Shown in pieces: positions 11,427-23,609 of a DNA stretch of 64,000 nucleotides. The position numbers and the translations under genes are program-made. Location of the stretch: positions 1-64,000 of the forward strand of contig JAJIRX010000622.1 of assembly GCA_023853785.1 (NCBI GenBank), read 5' to 3'. Source of the stretch: Psilocybe azurescens (Eukaryota; Basidiomycota; Agaricomycetes; Agaricales; Agrocybaceae). The notes below the pieces were generated by a model. It was not told where the DNA came from. It saw only the letters and a program-made list of their open reading frames with translations, and ran no database searches. Each line of letters opens with the position of its first letter. Position 1 is the stretch's first letter.

Positions 11427-13396
11427 GGGCCTGTTCGGCTGCACCATCTCGCCGGATGGTAACTATACACGATCTCCATATTTAGTAACTCGCGACTTGA
11501 TTAGATAATATCTGTGACTTTGAGTGACATTGAAATCAATATCTACACACGCTATTGCAATGCCTCTCTAGCCTTGTAGGGGTCTCATATATCACCAAAG
11601 ACTTGTGTTAAGCACTCCACTGTACAACTATGACCATGCATTCATGGGGTCTGGAGTGTGACCTATTTCTAACACCTCTTCATGTCTTCAAGCCCTAGCT
11701 GCCTTGACTTTATTTTGGCCCAGGTCAGACATCAGCAAAACCGCTAAAACAAAACATTGCAAAGTGACCTATATAAGGTATGTCAAACACAACGTGATTA
11801 TGTTTTGCCATATATGGCTGATCGAATCTTTTGTTATTCATTGGAAGGTCGCAATATCATTAGCATTAGATTACCTTGCCCGTTAATTAAATCAGTACTT
11901 TAAATTAACTGAGCAAGATTTCAGGCAGTATCCAATTCGGTAAAGTATTTGCTCAACCTTACACTGGGCGATAATATTTTTGAAGACCATTTGTGCATGT
12001 AGCATTCTTCGGTCATCCTTTGTAATTTCTTGTAATATACCGCAAGGATGAGCTTTGTATGTAAGGCATGCTAATCATTAGAACTTCAATCTATTGTAGG
12101 GCGATTATTTCTGTTGTTTGTAATGTGGACTTATCCTGAGTAGCATTGAGCCTATTTGGGGTGAAACGGGTAGTCGGCATCACAATGAGCCACAGTCCGG
12201 TGCGACTGGCAGTGGCCCCGCAGCTCATAGAACTTTGGAAGAGGAAAACAGAGTATATTATAATCAAAATGCACAGCCGGTTTGTACATTAGAAAGAAAG
12301 CTCATGAATATAGAAGAGGAGTGACGTATACAACAAATAGTATTGGCCTTCGAGAGTACATGATCTCGAAAGCGTTTGTGATGACTAAATCAGTACATAT
12401 TTGATCACATCGTCTAATTCAGAATGACGATTTGGTATAGTAGTTAGTGAGACATTAGTGGGGATTCGTGCAGTCAATGGTTCAATTCCGACAAGTAGTA
12501 ATCATTAAATAACATAGTGTAGAGTGGTGTGAGGTGATGGCATTCAGGTAAATAAATCAATGAATGGGGAGTGGCCCGCAGTTTAAAATTTTCAACCGCG
12601 GTATAGCAGAACATCCTTATTTTCTAATGTAAGGTAACCAAAATTTAGGCCACCTTACAAGGTAAACCAAGGTTTTATAAATAGTTAATGATTACAGGTC
12701 CTTGCCAAAATGTAGTCTTCAGGTTTGACTATTCATTGCCTTTTGGGCATTAGTGCCCTTAGCTACCTTACAAGGACTTTGTATTGCAATGTATGGTCTG
12801 CGCCCGTTTTGCCGATGGATCCAGCACATCACTATCAACTCTCCACAGCATTGAACCCAAAATGTTCAAAAATGTTCTTGATGAATGAGAGGCTTTCAGA
12901 AATTGGGGGAAAAAATAGTACAAGTTAAATTAGACACTTTTTGTATTTTTTAATGATTTATTTGAATTTTAAACCTTTTTTGATTCGCCCTTTACCAACT
13001 CTTCAACCATCTCTGTGACTGTGACATATTTAAAAAACTCTTCACTTCAAGGGGTCTGTCACTCGTGACCAAAAGAGATGGTTATAATAAGTAGTTCAGT
13101 AGTATCTATTCTACAGAGTGTTACCTTCTCTGTGTCTCTCAATGCTGGCCAATGGTATTAGAAGGTTTTATCAGTCTTTGACCAGTGACCACACTCCCCA
13201 GAGAATTTGGATGGTATGGAGATGAAAAGATCCAGAAAAAGCCAGAAATACAAGGTAACAAAGGACTAGACACAAAATCTGCACATTTCATTCATGCGGT
13301 CACAAATTGGTCACATTATCTAATCAAGTCGCGAGTTACTAAATATGGAGATCGTGTATAGTTACCATCTGCGAGATGGTGCAGCCGAACAGGCCC
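11427..13396. mobile_element. PIF/Harbinger-like non-autonomous element with 83-bp TIRs and TAA duplication
   Basis: The left end 11427-11509 (GGGCCTGTTCGGCTGCACCA) is repeated in inverted form at 13315-13396, with one small indel and almost no other differences. Both sides are flanked by TAA (11424-11426 and 13397-13399). A 3-bp TAA/TTA duplication with GG-starting TIRs is the mark of PIF/Harbinger elements. At 1970 bp with no transposase or Myb-like ORF it is non-autonomous. Its interior holds a tRNA-headed repeat (see 12425-12490) whose family recurs at 54 kb, so it captured or was hit by another repeat. Confidence 0.85.
12425..12490 (+). repeat. tRNA-derived (SINE-like) head inside the PIF-like element
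   Basis: A Pol III A-box-like stretch (TTTGGTATAGTAGTTAG, 12431-12447) and a B box (GGTTCAATTCC, 12479-12489) have the spacing of a tRNA but no foldable cloverleaf. The surrounding roughly 900 bases (about 11,990-12,890) resemble 53,930-54,580, including TACCTTACAAGGACT and TGCCTTTTGGGC blocks, so this is one of two diverged copies of a repeat family with an internal Pol III promoter. Confidence 0.55.
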
Positions 13397-13399
13397 TAA

Positions 13400-14327
13400 G
13401 CACGGCGTCGTCTATCGGCCCGTACCGGGAATTCTGGATCTTTCAAACGCTCGGTCCCTTACGTGATTTGTATCGCCGTACCCACGTGCTAAAGTATCCG
13501 CGAAGTTCCTTGACTTCAACTTGAACACTGAACAGCCTGAGCAAACGAATCGGAACACCGACATCAGTTTTCGACTTTCAGATATTTAACTCCCAGGAGA
13601 GCTCAAGGAAGCTTTCAGACCCTCCGACTTGATCTTTGTTTCTCTATTCTTGTTACTGTTTAGAAGATGCAGCAGCTGTCGATTAATATAATACTCTCGC
13701 ACTACGGCTTGCCGAGTTCCCGGATAGCTTCAGATTTGAACCCTAAATCCATGCAAGTGAACGAAGACACGTGATTGTTCAGGAAAATTTCTACAGTTGA
13801 AAGGCTACCAATTCAGTATAAGTACAGAATTCCTATCTTTCATTCTGTCAACGAGTCGAACTTGGATGACATGGGAGAGCTTGATCTTCATATCGAATAT
13901 GTATAGTACTCGTCACGCCTGGCTTATCACCAATCTGACGGTAAATGCTTCTCAGGTACCGGCGTCGACGCAGCAAGTAGCACACATACATAAGATCGCT
14001 ATGTCAGTATAAGCTTTGCTAGGGGCCAATATGAAGAGATTTTTATTGGCAATCTATTCCTAGTCTCGTGTCCATCAATAGCCGCAGTCGAGCTGCAGCA
14101 GATTTAACCAGGGCTTGGGAATTATGGCAGGTGAACCGATAGGTTCTTCATTAATCGTGTGTGTGTCGCTGACGGGACGCCACCCAAGATATCATCACAG
14201 ACTTCGATCAAAGTTTGTAGAACTAGTCATCAAATATACATACGGCCTTATGTGTATTCTCTCCTTATATTGGTATCGAACCCACCTATCGATGGGACTT
14301 TCTCCTTCCTCTTAGTTTCACCTTACC
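13400..14327. other. Intergenic, possible promoter of the DUF6534 gene
   Basis: No recognisable coding sequence. The short open frames at 13797 and 14115 share no domain with the gene downstream. The region separates the TAA-flanked element from the first DUF6534 gene and presumably contains its promoter; no clear TATA box could be assigned. Confidence 0.4.
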
Positions 14328-16279
14328 ATGGTTCTGTTCTCTCAGATTGTGAATCTCACCGACACTTACGGTGCTTTGATGATTGGCACCTTCGTCTCGG
14401 CCATGTTAGGCTATCTCATCTCTACTCATATTAAAAATTGATTTTAAATGCTATAGACTTTTGGGAGGGATTTATCTGCAGGTATGTAGTGTATCGACAT
14501 TCAACTTTTATGACGTTATCTTACGCGATGGCAATCTCTACCTTCTCCTTCAATATATAGGCCTATTACTACTTTGTGACATATTCAGATGGACCATTGC
14601 TTCAAATCACAGCAAGTTCATTTTTCAATCGTATCAAATTTGATCCAGTGGACCTAACCCGTATATTATGCTTTGAAGGTGTTGACACTTGTGTCAGTAG
14701 CTATACGCCATGACCATTTTATTCGGGCACTTAAACGCTGTGTAGTGCTCTGGAAAACGCTATTTGTATGCCTTAGCATCCACGCTGTGAATCATTATTT
14801 GGTGATCAACTATCTCAACCCGCTGGCTCTGTTAAAAAGCACTTGGTGCGCCCAATAGCGGCCTATGAAAATAGCCTAGCTAATTATTGGTCCTCGAGCA
14901 ACAGGTCAATTGATGTACGATTTCTTTATTCTCTGTTTAACCTGGCCGGATGACTTGATTTAATCCATAGATCTCGTTTGGAATTATTGTGCGTGTTCAT
15001 TTCTTAGCTACACTCAGACTAGTCGTCCATTAACCTTCCGGCTGAGTAGGGTATAGTCGTTCTGATAGTCCACTTATCCTACGCCTATCGAATCTATCAT
15101 GGTGAGTTCTATCTGCCAGAGGATTCTTGAAGGTTTGGGGCTTACGAATCACATGATTGAAGTAAGAGGGAAAAAAGTAGGCATATCAGCAGCTATTGTA
15201 CGTTGACTGTGTAATATCATCATGTTCATAGTAAATGACCACATTTTGCTCATAGGTCATTGTTGCTCTCGCTCACTTCGGTGCGCTTTTCTTTCCCTCC
15301 GCTTGAGACTATCGACTAAAATAACGCAGGCTTTGGATGGAGTAAGTCAATGTAGCCTCTGTGTGTATCTCCAGGTGAAATATAATTTCGTATACAAGTT
15401 CTAGTAGTTGCACTGTGGGTCGTCGATCTCGATTTCAGTAAATTTTTATGTTACTGATGGGAGCGTAGTTTCCGCTTGACTTCTGTTGAGCAGATCCCAG
15501 GCTTTCCAGAGGTGAGTGGGGAACCTATTATCCCTAGCACCATCTCAGTGTTACTGAAACTGCCTTCTGCCTTTAGACAATTGCAAAATGTATTTTAGCC
15601 TCGGCCGCAGCAATTGATATCACAATTGCGGGTACTCTCAGCTACTATCTTCACAAGAAGCGGACGGGATTTAAGCAGTAAAAATTCAGTATTTATTTAC
15701 TCCAAAATGCCTACTATTTCTTTTTTAGAACCGACAAATTGATCAATCGTCTCATCAAGTATACCATCAATAATGGCGCACTGACTAGGTGGGCTCCCTC
15801 AATGACACCTATTTGAGCCAAGTCTAACACATTCCACAAGTGTTATGGATTTGATTACGCTGGCGCTTGTACGACGTTTCCATGCAACATCAATACCGAT
15901 TGACATGCTGAACGATGACATCAGGTCATTGGTCGTCCGAGGAACTTCCTGTTTTTCGCATTCTCTCAGATACTCTCCGCTTGTAAGTTCTAAACACCGA
16001 GGTCGCATTACCAACTCTGAAAAACGCACAGTGTATAGCAACTCTCTCTTGGCTACCTTTAATTCACGAAGAAATAAAGACAGCGATCAAGACGTTGTTT
16101 CAAGCTCGTCCTTTTCTTCACGGCCTTCGAATCCCGTGTTGAATATTACCAGCAGTGCCATCGCCCCTGCTGAAATATCTACGTCCAATACTCATGATCG
16201 TGACATGGAGCTCCAGAAAGGTGTTTTTCGTCATGTTTTCCGTATGAAAGAGTCACTCATTACTCGAACACTTGGCTGA
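14328..16279 (+). CDS. DUF6534-type multi-pass membrane protein (copy 1)
   Basis: Agaricomycete integral membrane protein of unknown function, split into about ten small exons. The start at 14328 gives VNLTDTYGALMIGTFVSAML, the usual first helix after a short luminal N-terminus. Recognisable later pieces: HAVNHYLVINYLNPLALL (14783-14840), an LSYAYRIYH segment before a donor (about 15075-15110), SAAAIDITIAGTLSYYLHKK (15600-15663), TDKLINRLIKYTINNGALT (15729-15784), then exons 15841-15868, 15925-15982 and 16032-16279. These last joins are in phase and give RNFLFFAFSQILSA followed by YSNSLLATFNSRR, the family's closing motif. A polar Ser-rich tail of about 65 residues ends at 16277-16279. The 3' half looks intact; middle exons (14,850-15,500) are harder to join. 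It is followed by a second copy in the same direction, suggesting tandem duplication. Confidence 0.75.
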
Positions 16280-16900
16280 TAGTTCGAATCAAGAGACACG
16301 AGTACGATTGACGAAGGGCGTGCCAGTGTTGAAGTATTACTGATAAAATGGTGTTGGATGATTTCTGGCTTTGTCACAGACTACGGGTTCTGGTAGCCAT
16401 ATTGTTTGATTTGTACAATAAATCTATTTTCTGCAAATTTTCTACCAAGACCCTTAATATACCTATCCGCCAGCCAGGAACAGGGCACTTTTCATACTAC
16501 CGCTCAGTATATGAGTAGTCATAAATAATATTGAAAGTGCCCAATACCACTGTTAGTTAGTCAAAGTTACGTGGTCAAATTCCGGCCTCGTTGATCGACC
16601 AAAGACAAACAAAAAAAAAAAAAAGTCAGAAAAAGAGTGAAGCAGGATTGAAATATTCAAAGCTCCGATTATTTTCAAACTTCGCGGACCAATCTAGCGG
16701 CATTGACTCCCCAGCATCAATTGTTTCAATTTATCAACTTGAAAGAGCGGACGAAGTGCGCTATTACCTACCGAAGAAATTGTACTACGGCATGATATTT
16801 AGTATTTATTACTATTTGCCAACAGGAGTCCTGAAAATTTTTATCTATATATGGTGTTTATTTACATCAATGTACTAGATTGCAACTAACGAATTTCATA
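16280..16900. other. Intergenic between DUF6534 copies
   Basis: Nothing coding that I can support. An A-rich run near 16609-16624 and an open frame at 16591-16878 with no domain signature. Confidence 0.4.
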
Positions 16901-16901
16901 C

Positions 16902-17497
16902 ATGCAAAATACCCTGCCTTCGGGAGGTAAGTCTTGTCCAATTCATTCGTAACAGTTCGACTTCACCTCTAGATGAATTTCGCAAAGGGATAATGCAAGG
17001 TTCAGGGGACCTCCCTGACGTAACCCTCGACTTGTCACATAACAAGGAGTGGATACAAAAGGGGTCTTACTTTGGCACGTCCAGACTCAAAACGCAGTTC
17101 TCCGACTGCTCACGTCTTGTTTGTTGCTTTGCTATTCAATCACAGGTATGTTTGTATAATTCTTCAGGGAAAAGACAACCAATTGGAGGATCAGCTTGTT
17201 TAAAAGTTGCGCAGTATCAAAATAATACGCCTCGACAAATGGATATAAATTCAATCTTGAACTCGCTTAGCCTTCTAGGGCAATTTATAGATTGTTGTGA
17301 CTGACTCTTGTCGTGCAGCCACGCAGAAGAAAATATTTGGCAGGATACTAATTCATAACGGGTGCGGATGGGAAATATTCGTTGAAACTGTTGTCAGTTA
17401 CATGCCAAACAGGAGTCGAAGTCACGATACCTCCCACCATTTGACAGAAACATATCAGTCACGGACTTGTTCTGAAGAGCATATGCTAACTGGGTGA
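16902..17497 (+). CDS. Possible small gene of unknown function
   Basis: A candidate first exon from ATG 16902 ends at a good donor (GTAAGT, 16928) and is followed, after a 46-bp intron, by an exon at about 16974-17144 (LPDVTLDLSHNKEWIQKGSY). A further donor GTATGT at 17145 and an acceptor CAG at about 17320 would join a third exon that stops near 17497. No domain recognised; composition is unlike the membrane-protein genes around it. It could equally be chance open frames or a decayed gene. Confidence 0.25.
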
Positions 17498-17902
17498 TGG
17501 GGCCACTCATTATCTAGTAGAAGGATTTATCTTGACTGCCTTCAACCTGTGAATATGCCACGATTCTCTCTTTTCACACCGGAGCTTGCTGTCCTCAGAG
17601 TACATCTGTGTCGTAGCCGATACTGTCTGAGTCTGCTATGGGACGCTTACACTCACCGACTCCTGGTGGTGACCCGTGAGCGTTTCCCGTGTTCTGTGGG
17701 AATACATAAATTGATTGGAACTATAGCGCGGGGACCCTGGTGTGTAATATTCTCTTCGTAACGCCTCCTTGTCTCATGGTCTGTTTCTTAGTTTTTGTTG
17801 CTTTTGATTAACTCGGGAGGATTTGGGGTATTGACGATACAATTCTGTCGGTACCACTATAACCTTCCTTCCCTTTTATTCTCTCAACTCACTTTTTTCC
17901 AG

Positions 17903-19021
17903 GTTTACATCATATAGCCTTTCCTACGGAGACGTTCTTTTTAAAAGCCATGGTCTACACCGTTTACGGACTTGAGATGGCTCAAACAATTCTAGTGTCG
18001 AAGACCTTGTTCAACACATTTGTCTATAATTTTTTCAATACGGATGCTCTAGATCAAATATTCGACCTTTGGTTCTCCGTGCCGATAATCGGAGGAATAG
18101 GTATCTCAATTTTCTCATTTCTTGCTTCTATTTTCTACAACGAAATACTTTTCTAGTTGCATGTATTGTCCAACTTTTCTATCTACACCGGATAGTTGTC
18201 TTGCGAAAATACCTCAGCTCTTCCAAATACCTCAGGACGGTGATCGCAGTTGTAGTCACTGTGGTGAGTTCACAAGTGCCGTATTGATTAACTCAACTAG
18301 ATAACAGATCAGCTCTCCCTGAGACAACTAGCGGGTGGCATCGCTCTCGGAATAGAGATGCAGCAATTAGCTCGATTTAGCCTCATTAAAACACCAAAGG
18401 TATGAATATCTCGCGGGGGTATAGGTCATCTCTAAGCTTTCCTGACGGTATTCTGATTCACTCCCGTTTCAAAGATGTGGCTAGGAGGAGGCGCTCTGCG
18501 ATATATTAATTTCTGTTTGCATAACGCTGATCGTAAGCATCGTATTCTTTCGATTTCTACTTTTTTAACTATGTCGAACAGCTCGTTCGCTCAAAGAGCC
18601 AGAGTGCATCAAAAAGCACGCTCACGCCACGCTAGGAAACTCATTCGGCTGACTATCGAGACAGGGCGTAGTAACAGGTGCGGTCGATGACTTCCAGGAT
18701 ATTTCGCGTTCGGGTAACCAATAAAGTTAAATCGTGTTTTGCAGCGGCAATGCCCATTCTCAACCTCCTTTTGTGATGGATAATGGACGGAAACTCTACT
18801 ATCAAACAAGATCTGCCGCAGTATCTAAGCTGTATTCTAATACTTTGCTGGTGCCTTTGAATAGCAGAATGTATCTCGCCGCTGAGGAGACATTGACTGA
18901 AGAAGAAGAAAAAATAAGTCGGTCATTAGCATTTTCCGACATGTTGTCTCAGGGCGGGTTCTCGTGCGAGGGAGAGTCTTCAATTGGTGGAGATGTCGGA
19001 AACAGTAACTCGGGAGGATAG
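17903..19021 (+). CDS. DUF6534-type membrane protein (copy 2), possibly frameshifted; first exon not found
   Basis: Same family as the gene at 14.3-16.3 kb. The exon from 17903 gives FPTETFFLKAMVYTVYGLEM and then WFSVPIIGGI up to a donor at about 18100. The next exon (VACIVQLFYLHRIVVLRKYL) joins in phase. An exon starting ATAACAGATCAGC (about 18300) gives LAGGIALGIEMQQLARFSL. The exon at 18475 begins MWLGGGA, but the expected LCDILISVC continuation lies one base out of frame, and RKLIRLTIETG (18636-18668) is back in the first frame. The last exon has SKLYSNTLLVPLNSRM and an acidic tail, stop at 19019-19021. A weak candidate first helix (LIGTIARGPWCVIFSS) lies near 17710-17761. Confidence 0.6.
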
Positions 19022-19267
19022 AAGGATGCGTTTCCGATTACAATAACTTATTTTATTATATTTGGCCGTTTAACGCATCTCTTCCTTGAGTTAATCGACG
19101 GGAGAAAGACCTGACCATCTTTTCTGTTCACTTTCATTTGACGTCACACCACTTCTTGAAGCACTCATGGCAGTTGTTTACTAAAGTTTACAGGAATGCC
19201 GCATATAATTTCCCAACACGACATATGTTTTCGACAAGATGGGGCTCTTTTGTGCTACTTCCGAGAT

Positions 19268-20400
19268 CTACAAGCACTAAGAATAATATGGATTCGAAAA
19301 TTTGCAGGTCGACCCAACAGCGCAGAGCCATAATTCTGACCATCACACTGGCCATACTTCGCAACTGTGCAGGTGGGAGAGGCGGAAGTAGTAGGCACAG
19401 GTGTGGTAGTTGATGCTGTGGTGCTGATTGTCGTTGTGCTGATTGGGATCGAGCCCGCCCGGAGGGATGCTCGAATCATAACGAGACTTGATGAGGTCTG
19501 CAGCCTGCATTGGTTATTAACATTGGAAGCACGCCGTCCTGTTAAGTTTAACACACCTTCTTTGCAATAGCATATACAGTCGCACAAGGATGAGTGGCTG
19601 GGATGATGGGGATGATAGATATGTCTCCAACACTCAAACCAGTTACGCCGTACACGGTCAAATTAGACGATACGATTCCAGCCTGGTCAGCGTGGCGCCA
19701 TCGCAGTTGTCCCACAGGCGTACGCTGTGCTAGGTGTCATTCCATTGACCGCCCAAGAGGCAATCTGTGAGTCAGTGCTGATGCTTGTTCCGGGTGATTG
19801 CTCAACCGGGGTAAGACGTATCTGACTGGGCGCTTGATACCATTTGCGGGCGAACTTTACCATCGCCACGAAAATGTCACTGTCGACGGGATTGATGTTG
19901 CAATTGTAGTCAATGATGGGCTCTGTATAATGATCTGCTGTGTTTAGAAGGGCTGTACCACGACTGAGGGGCTTTTCGAGAACAAGGGAAGTAGATCCTC
20001 CACCCGAGAATGGGATTTCTACAACGCCATTATCGTTTCTGGAAAAGGACTTGAGTATAACTGCACTTTGAGCAACAAACCCCTTGATATTATCAGCACC
20101 GTATGTCTTGGGGAGATATGTAGTAGCGTTTTGAGCATTAGCCTTGTCGATAGTAATTTGGTAAGATGGGCTCAGAATTGGGAATGGGACAGTTGCCAAA
20201 GCATTGCCAACTCCAACAGAGGGTGGTCCTAATGAATGCATAAGCCTTGAGATATGTAAGAATGAAAGAATACTTTCCTTAGGGTCCATTGTTGTGCCGC
20301 CCATGCTTGGAATGTGGCGTTGCTATAGAAGAACGCTTGGTTGGGGTGAATGTCTGTCTGATCTAGAGCCAAGAAGTGTCGATCACTTCCCTACTCACAT
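19268..20400 (-). pseudogene. GMC oxidoreductase C-terminal half with a C-terminal CBM1, broken
   Basis: Read on the minus strand. Remains of a FAD-dependent GMC oxidoreductase (alcohol/sugar oxidation, secreted), fused to a carbohydrate-binding module family 1. HPNQAFFYSNATFQAWAA opens the preserved part (about 20370), then a probable intron, LATVPFPILSPSYQITIDKA, ADNIKGFVAQ, STAYACGTTAMAPR (about 19690-19730) and, one base out of frame, the GMC C-terminal signature NLTVYGVTGLSVGDIS with PATHPCATVYAIAKK. A Thr/Ser/Pro linker (about 19390-19450) leads to CTVAKYGQCDGQNYG and then, after a frame change, STCKFSNPYYS followed by a stop where CBM1 normally has Gln before Cys-Leu. The N-terminal FAD-binding half is missing. 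The Gln-to-TAG change is a C-to-T transition. Confidence 0.7.
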
Positions 20401-21747
20401 TGATAGTTGATATTGCACAAAATGAATTAGCTTTCAATTGATGGCGAGAATGATGTCAGGATCATGGTGTGTAAGTTTCAAGTTATATGTATGAAGAGAA
20501 CAAGGAGAGAATTAGCCCGACTCAGCCAGTCTGGATGTTTGGGGCTGTGCCCGGCAGGAGGAATCTGGGCAAGGCTTACGTATCCGAAAGACGGTAAACT
20601 TTTCCTTTTTCTTATTTGAATCTTTACTATCGTACAATAAGCAGACGAATTCCCAAAACGAACTTATCCATGCTGCAGATCATTTCAAAAATCTTGTTGC
20701 AAGCACGCCTATTACTTAGTATAGTGGGTGAGTGCTGTCTAGAACTTGAAATCAGACAACGACAGTCACGATTTAATATCAGCATGGTTCTACAAGAGCC
20801 AAATTTGCGAGCGCGCAACCCCTGCTGTCTCATGCACATGGCTCGCTGACACTAAGGACGTTGTGCTACTCAAGACATTGATTATCATGATACGTAATGT
20901 TGAGCCCATCATCCCACTGGGCTGTGGTCTGGATTCTCATTTCTTCTTCTGAAGTATCAAGTCGAATCAACGGTCACCAGACATTTACCTTAATCGCTAT
21001 ATATATGGTGGGCGTCCTTTCTTAATATATAGCCCCAAATCACGAAGCTGTGGCTGAGGTGACGCCATTTGGGACTCACCCTCTCAATTGCTGTCCTCAT
21101 AATCTCCCCATCAAGCATGACAGATCCACAGACCAAGACATATCCTGTTCTCAATGGTTTCACAATCCATTAAGTATCAACGGCTGCCATGTGCCATAGC
21201 CTTCGTTCTTCTGGCAACCTGTAGCCCCGTGCTCCGCCTTTCTGATTCGTTATGATGTTTGATGGTAACGAAAACCAATTTCTGTATGAACTATACATGA
21301 CTGGTATGGAGGCTAATTAACGCACTATAAATAAAGTGACACCACAATTTGCCCTGAATTTTCTACGGTGTGTGCCAGTCTCTGTTATCTGCACCAAAAC
21401 TGACAAGAAGTATCAGCCAGTCATAAGGAAAAAGTGAGAATCGTGAGTCAAGCAGTACGGAATACGTGGCTATAAAACGTTTTGAGAAATTTCTTGAAAT
21501 AAGAGTATCAACAATGGAGATCAATAGTGATGTATACTCGGGGCCTGACACTGGAGGACCTCAAGATACCTACGGTGTATGATGGATTTGTGGTGGTACA
21601 GTGGTGGGTATATAAATAGATTCCACCACTCACTCGGCGAGTAAGTCCGGATCTTCGTGTATTTTTAGCGCCAATATAATTAAGCTTGAATCTCTTGCCG
21701 GCACAGCAAGCTACTCTTCCTTCTCCCGACGCTCTTTGATAGGCTAC
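20401..21747. other. No gene seen
   Basis: No supported exon on either strand. The missing N-terminal half of the GMC gene was looked for here on the minus strand (GxGxxG FAD motif) and not found. Confidence 0.45.
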
Positions 21748-23609
21748 ATGAATATTCCACCCACAGGCATGGGTGGAGGGCCTCCGGCAATGATACCTCA
21801 CGAGGCACCTCCAAGTCAGAAACAAGGACAAGCAATCTTGATATGGACCATCGGAGCGTCAGTAAATGCCAATCAACCTGCCCGACTAGTGAACTCATGT
21901 CGCTTCGCTGCTACAGATTCTGCATATATGGCTGGGAGTCTCTTCTCTGCCTGCCTATGGAGTATACATTGATTTGGAAGAGGCCGATGAATGTATGACA
22001 TCAATGTTTTTGCTGTCATTCCAGTCTATCGCTGACGTACTGAATCCTCATAGTTCTCGAGCATCTTGTATCTTGGTTCGTGCATATCTGAGGGTCCACA
22101 TTTTCCTCAAGCTGATGGTCCATCCAGCCAATCGATATTTTGGGCTTATACAGTGAGTAATAAATACTGAAACTTAAATTCTACGCAGTGCATGACACTA
22201 TTCCCAAGATTCGCTATAGTCGTTACACTAGCCACCGACATTTGGACTCCTTCAGCATGCGGTCGTGCGTATTTATATATATATCAGAAGCTAGACTTGT
22301 CACTTGAGTTGCTCAACTACTTGGCAGGTATATTTTTTTCGGAGCCCATTGGCGCTTTAATCAGTATTGTTCTCTCTCAAATGGTTCTTGGAGGGAGGGT
22401 ATACGCGGTAAGCCATCCCATTTGCATATACAAAGCCCACTTACTGTGGAAGTCACAAGGTGTTCTCACAAAGCAAGCCACTGGGGTTCATTCTTGCGTC
22501 CATTCTTATTGTGGAATTGGTTGTTGGAGGAGTAGCAATCAGTCATATCACCCATCCTCCATCAATACCAATCGGTGCTCCCGGACTGCCACCCGACTTT
22601 CAGCCCCCACCATGTGGTGCACTTACAGGTCCATTCAAGTGGCAGGTCACATATTGGGTCAGTTTCTTCACACTTATAAACTGACAAACTAGTAAATGAA
22701 GATAATGCTGATCAACGCACTATAGACATTACCATTGTTCTATGATACCTTGACATTTTTGTAAGTCACTACCTGCAAATCACGCTGAGACCTTTATCTT
22801 CTAAAAAAAGCTACAATAGGCTGACAGCCTGGAAGGCCCATAGCTTCTGGAGGAAAGAGCTGCACACCCATTTGTTTAACATCATATGGCGTGATGGACT
22901 GCTGTATTTTCTTGCAATTCTTATTATGAACATCCTCAATGTGGTGCTATTTCTTGCTGCACCAAACGGAATAAGAACAATAAATCTCCCGTATGTCCTT
23001 CCAAATAATCTTTACTGTTTGGCATTGAGTCATTCATGAAACTACAGAGCAACAATTATATTGGAAATCATCCTATCTTGTCGACTAATCCTCAATCTGA
23101 AGGGTACACAATCAGAGTCAACTCTTCATCCAAACCTCTTGAAAACGAGCAACACTTTGAGAGTGCCAGAAAAATCACCTAAATGGAGTTCCTCAACAGG
23201 GACTATGCCGAGTACAAGCCACTCAGATTCACCACCAGACATAAACTTGGAGGTTTATGGGAAATACCAAAATCTACCAAGTCCGTTTTCAATGTCAAGG
23301 CTGCTCAGCAGGTTTAGTTTGATTTATAATAGAGTATATGAACTGTCATGTGTATTTGTGCATCATGGTTCTGTGGGTGCTTCTCTTTGGACATTTTCAT
23401 TTGGCTTTCATGGTATTCATATGTTGCTAATACAAGAACAGCAAGTATTATTGATCTTGGCACTGTATAGAGTTTCAAAGTTCAGGAAGAGAAATGATGG
23501 TATGTTGTACATCTACTGGCACCTGCAATGGAATGACAATATCACATCATTCCAAACTGTGATGATAGTGCAAGCCTTGGTGACCAACAGAAAGACTCTG
23601 CCAGTCTAA
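21748..23609 (+). CDS. DUF6533-type multi-pass membrane protein
   Basis: Agaricomycete membrane protein family of unknown role, in many small exons. A Pro/Gly-rich N-terminus (MNIPPTGMGGGPPAMIPH) is followed by the DUF6533 signature YGWESLLCLPMEYTLIWKR (about 21925-21980) ending at a GTATGA donor. Later parts: SIVLSQMVLGGRVYA (22355-22400), a helix LGFILASILIVELVVGGVAI (22480-22540), PPPCGALTGPFKWQVTYW (22605-22660), LFYDTLTFF (22735), IWRDGLLYFLAILIMNILNV (22888-22947) and EIILSCRLILNLKG (23064-23105), the usual end of the membrane part. A Ser/Thr-rich cytoplasmic tail follows; the frame stays open to 23609 but the real C-terminus may be shorter or extended by an intron. Third membrane protein of this general type within 9 kb. 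Confidence 0.7.
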
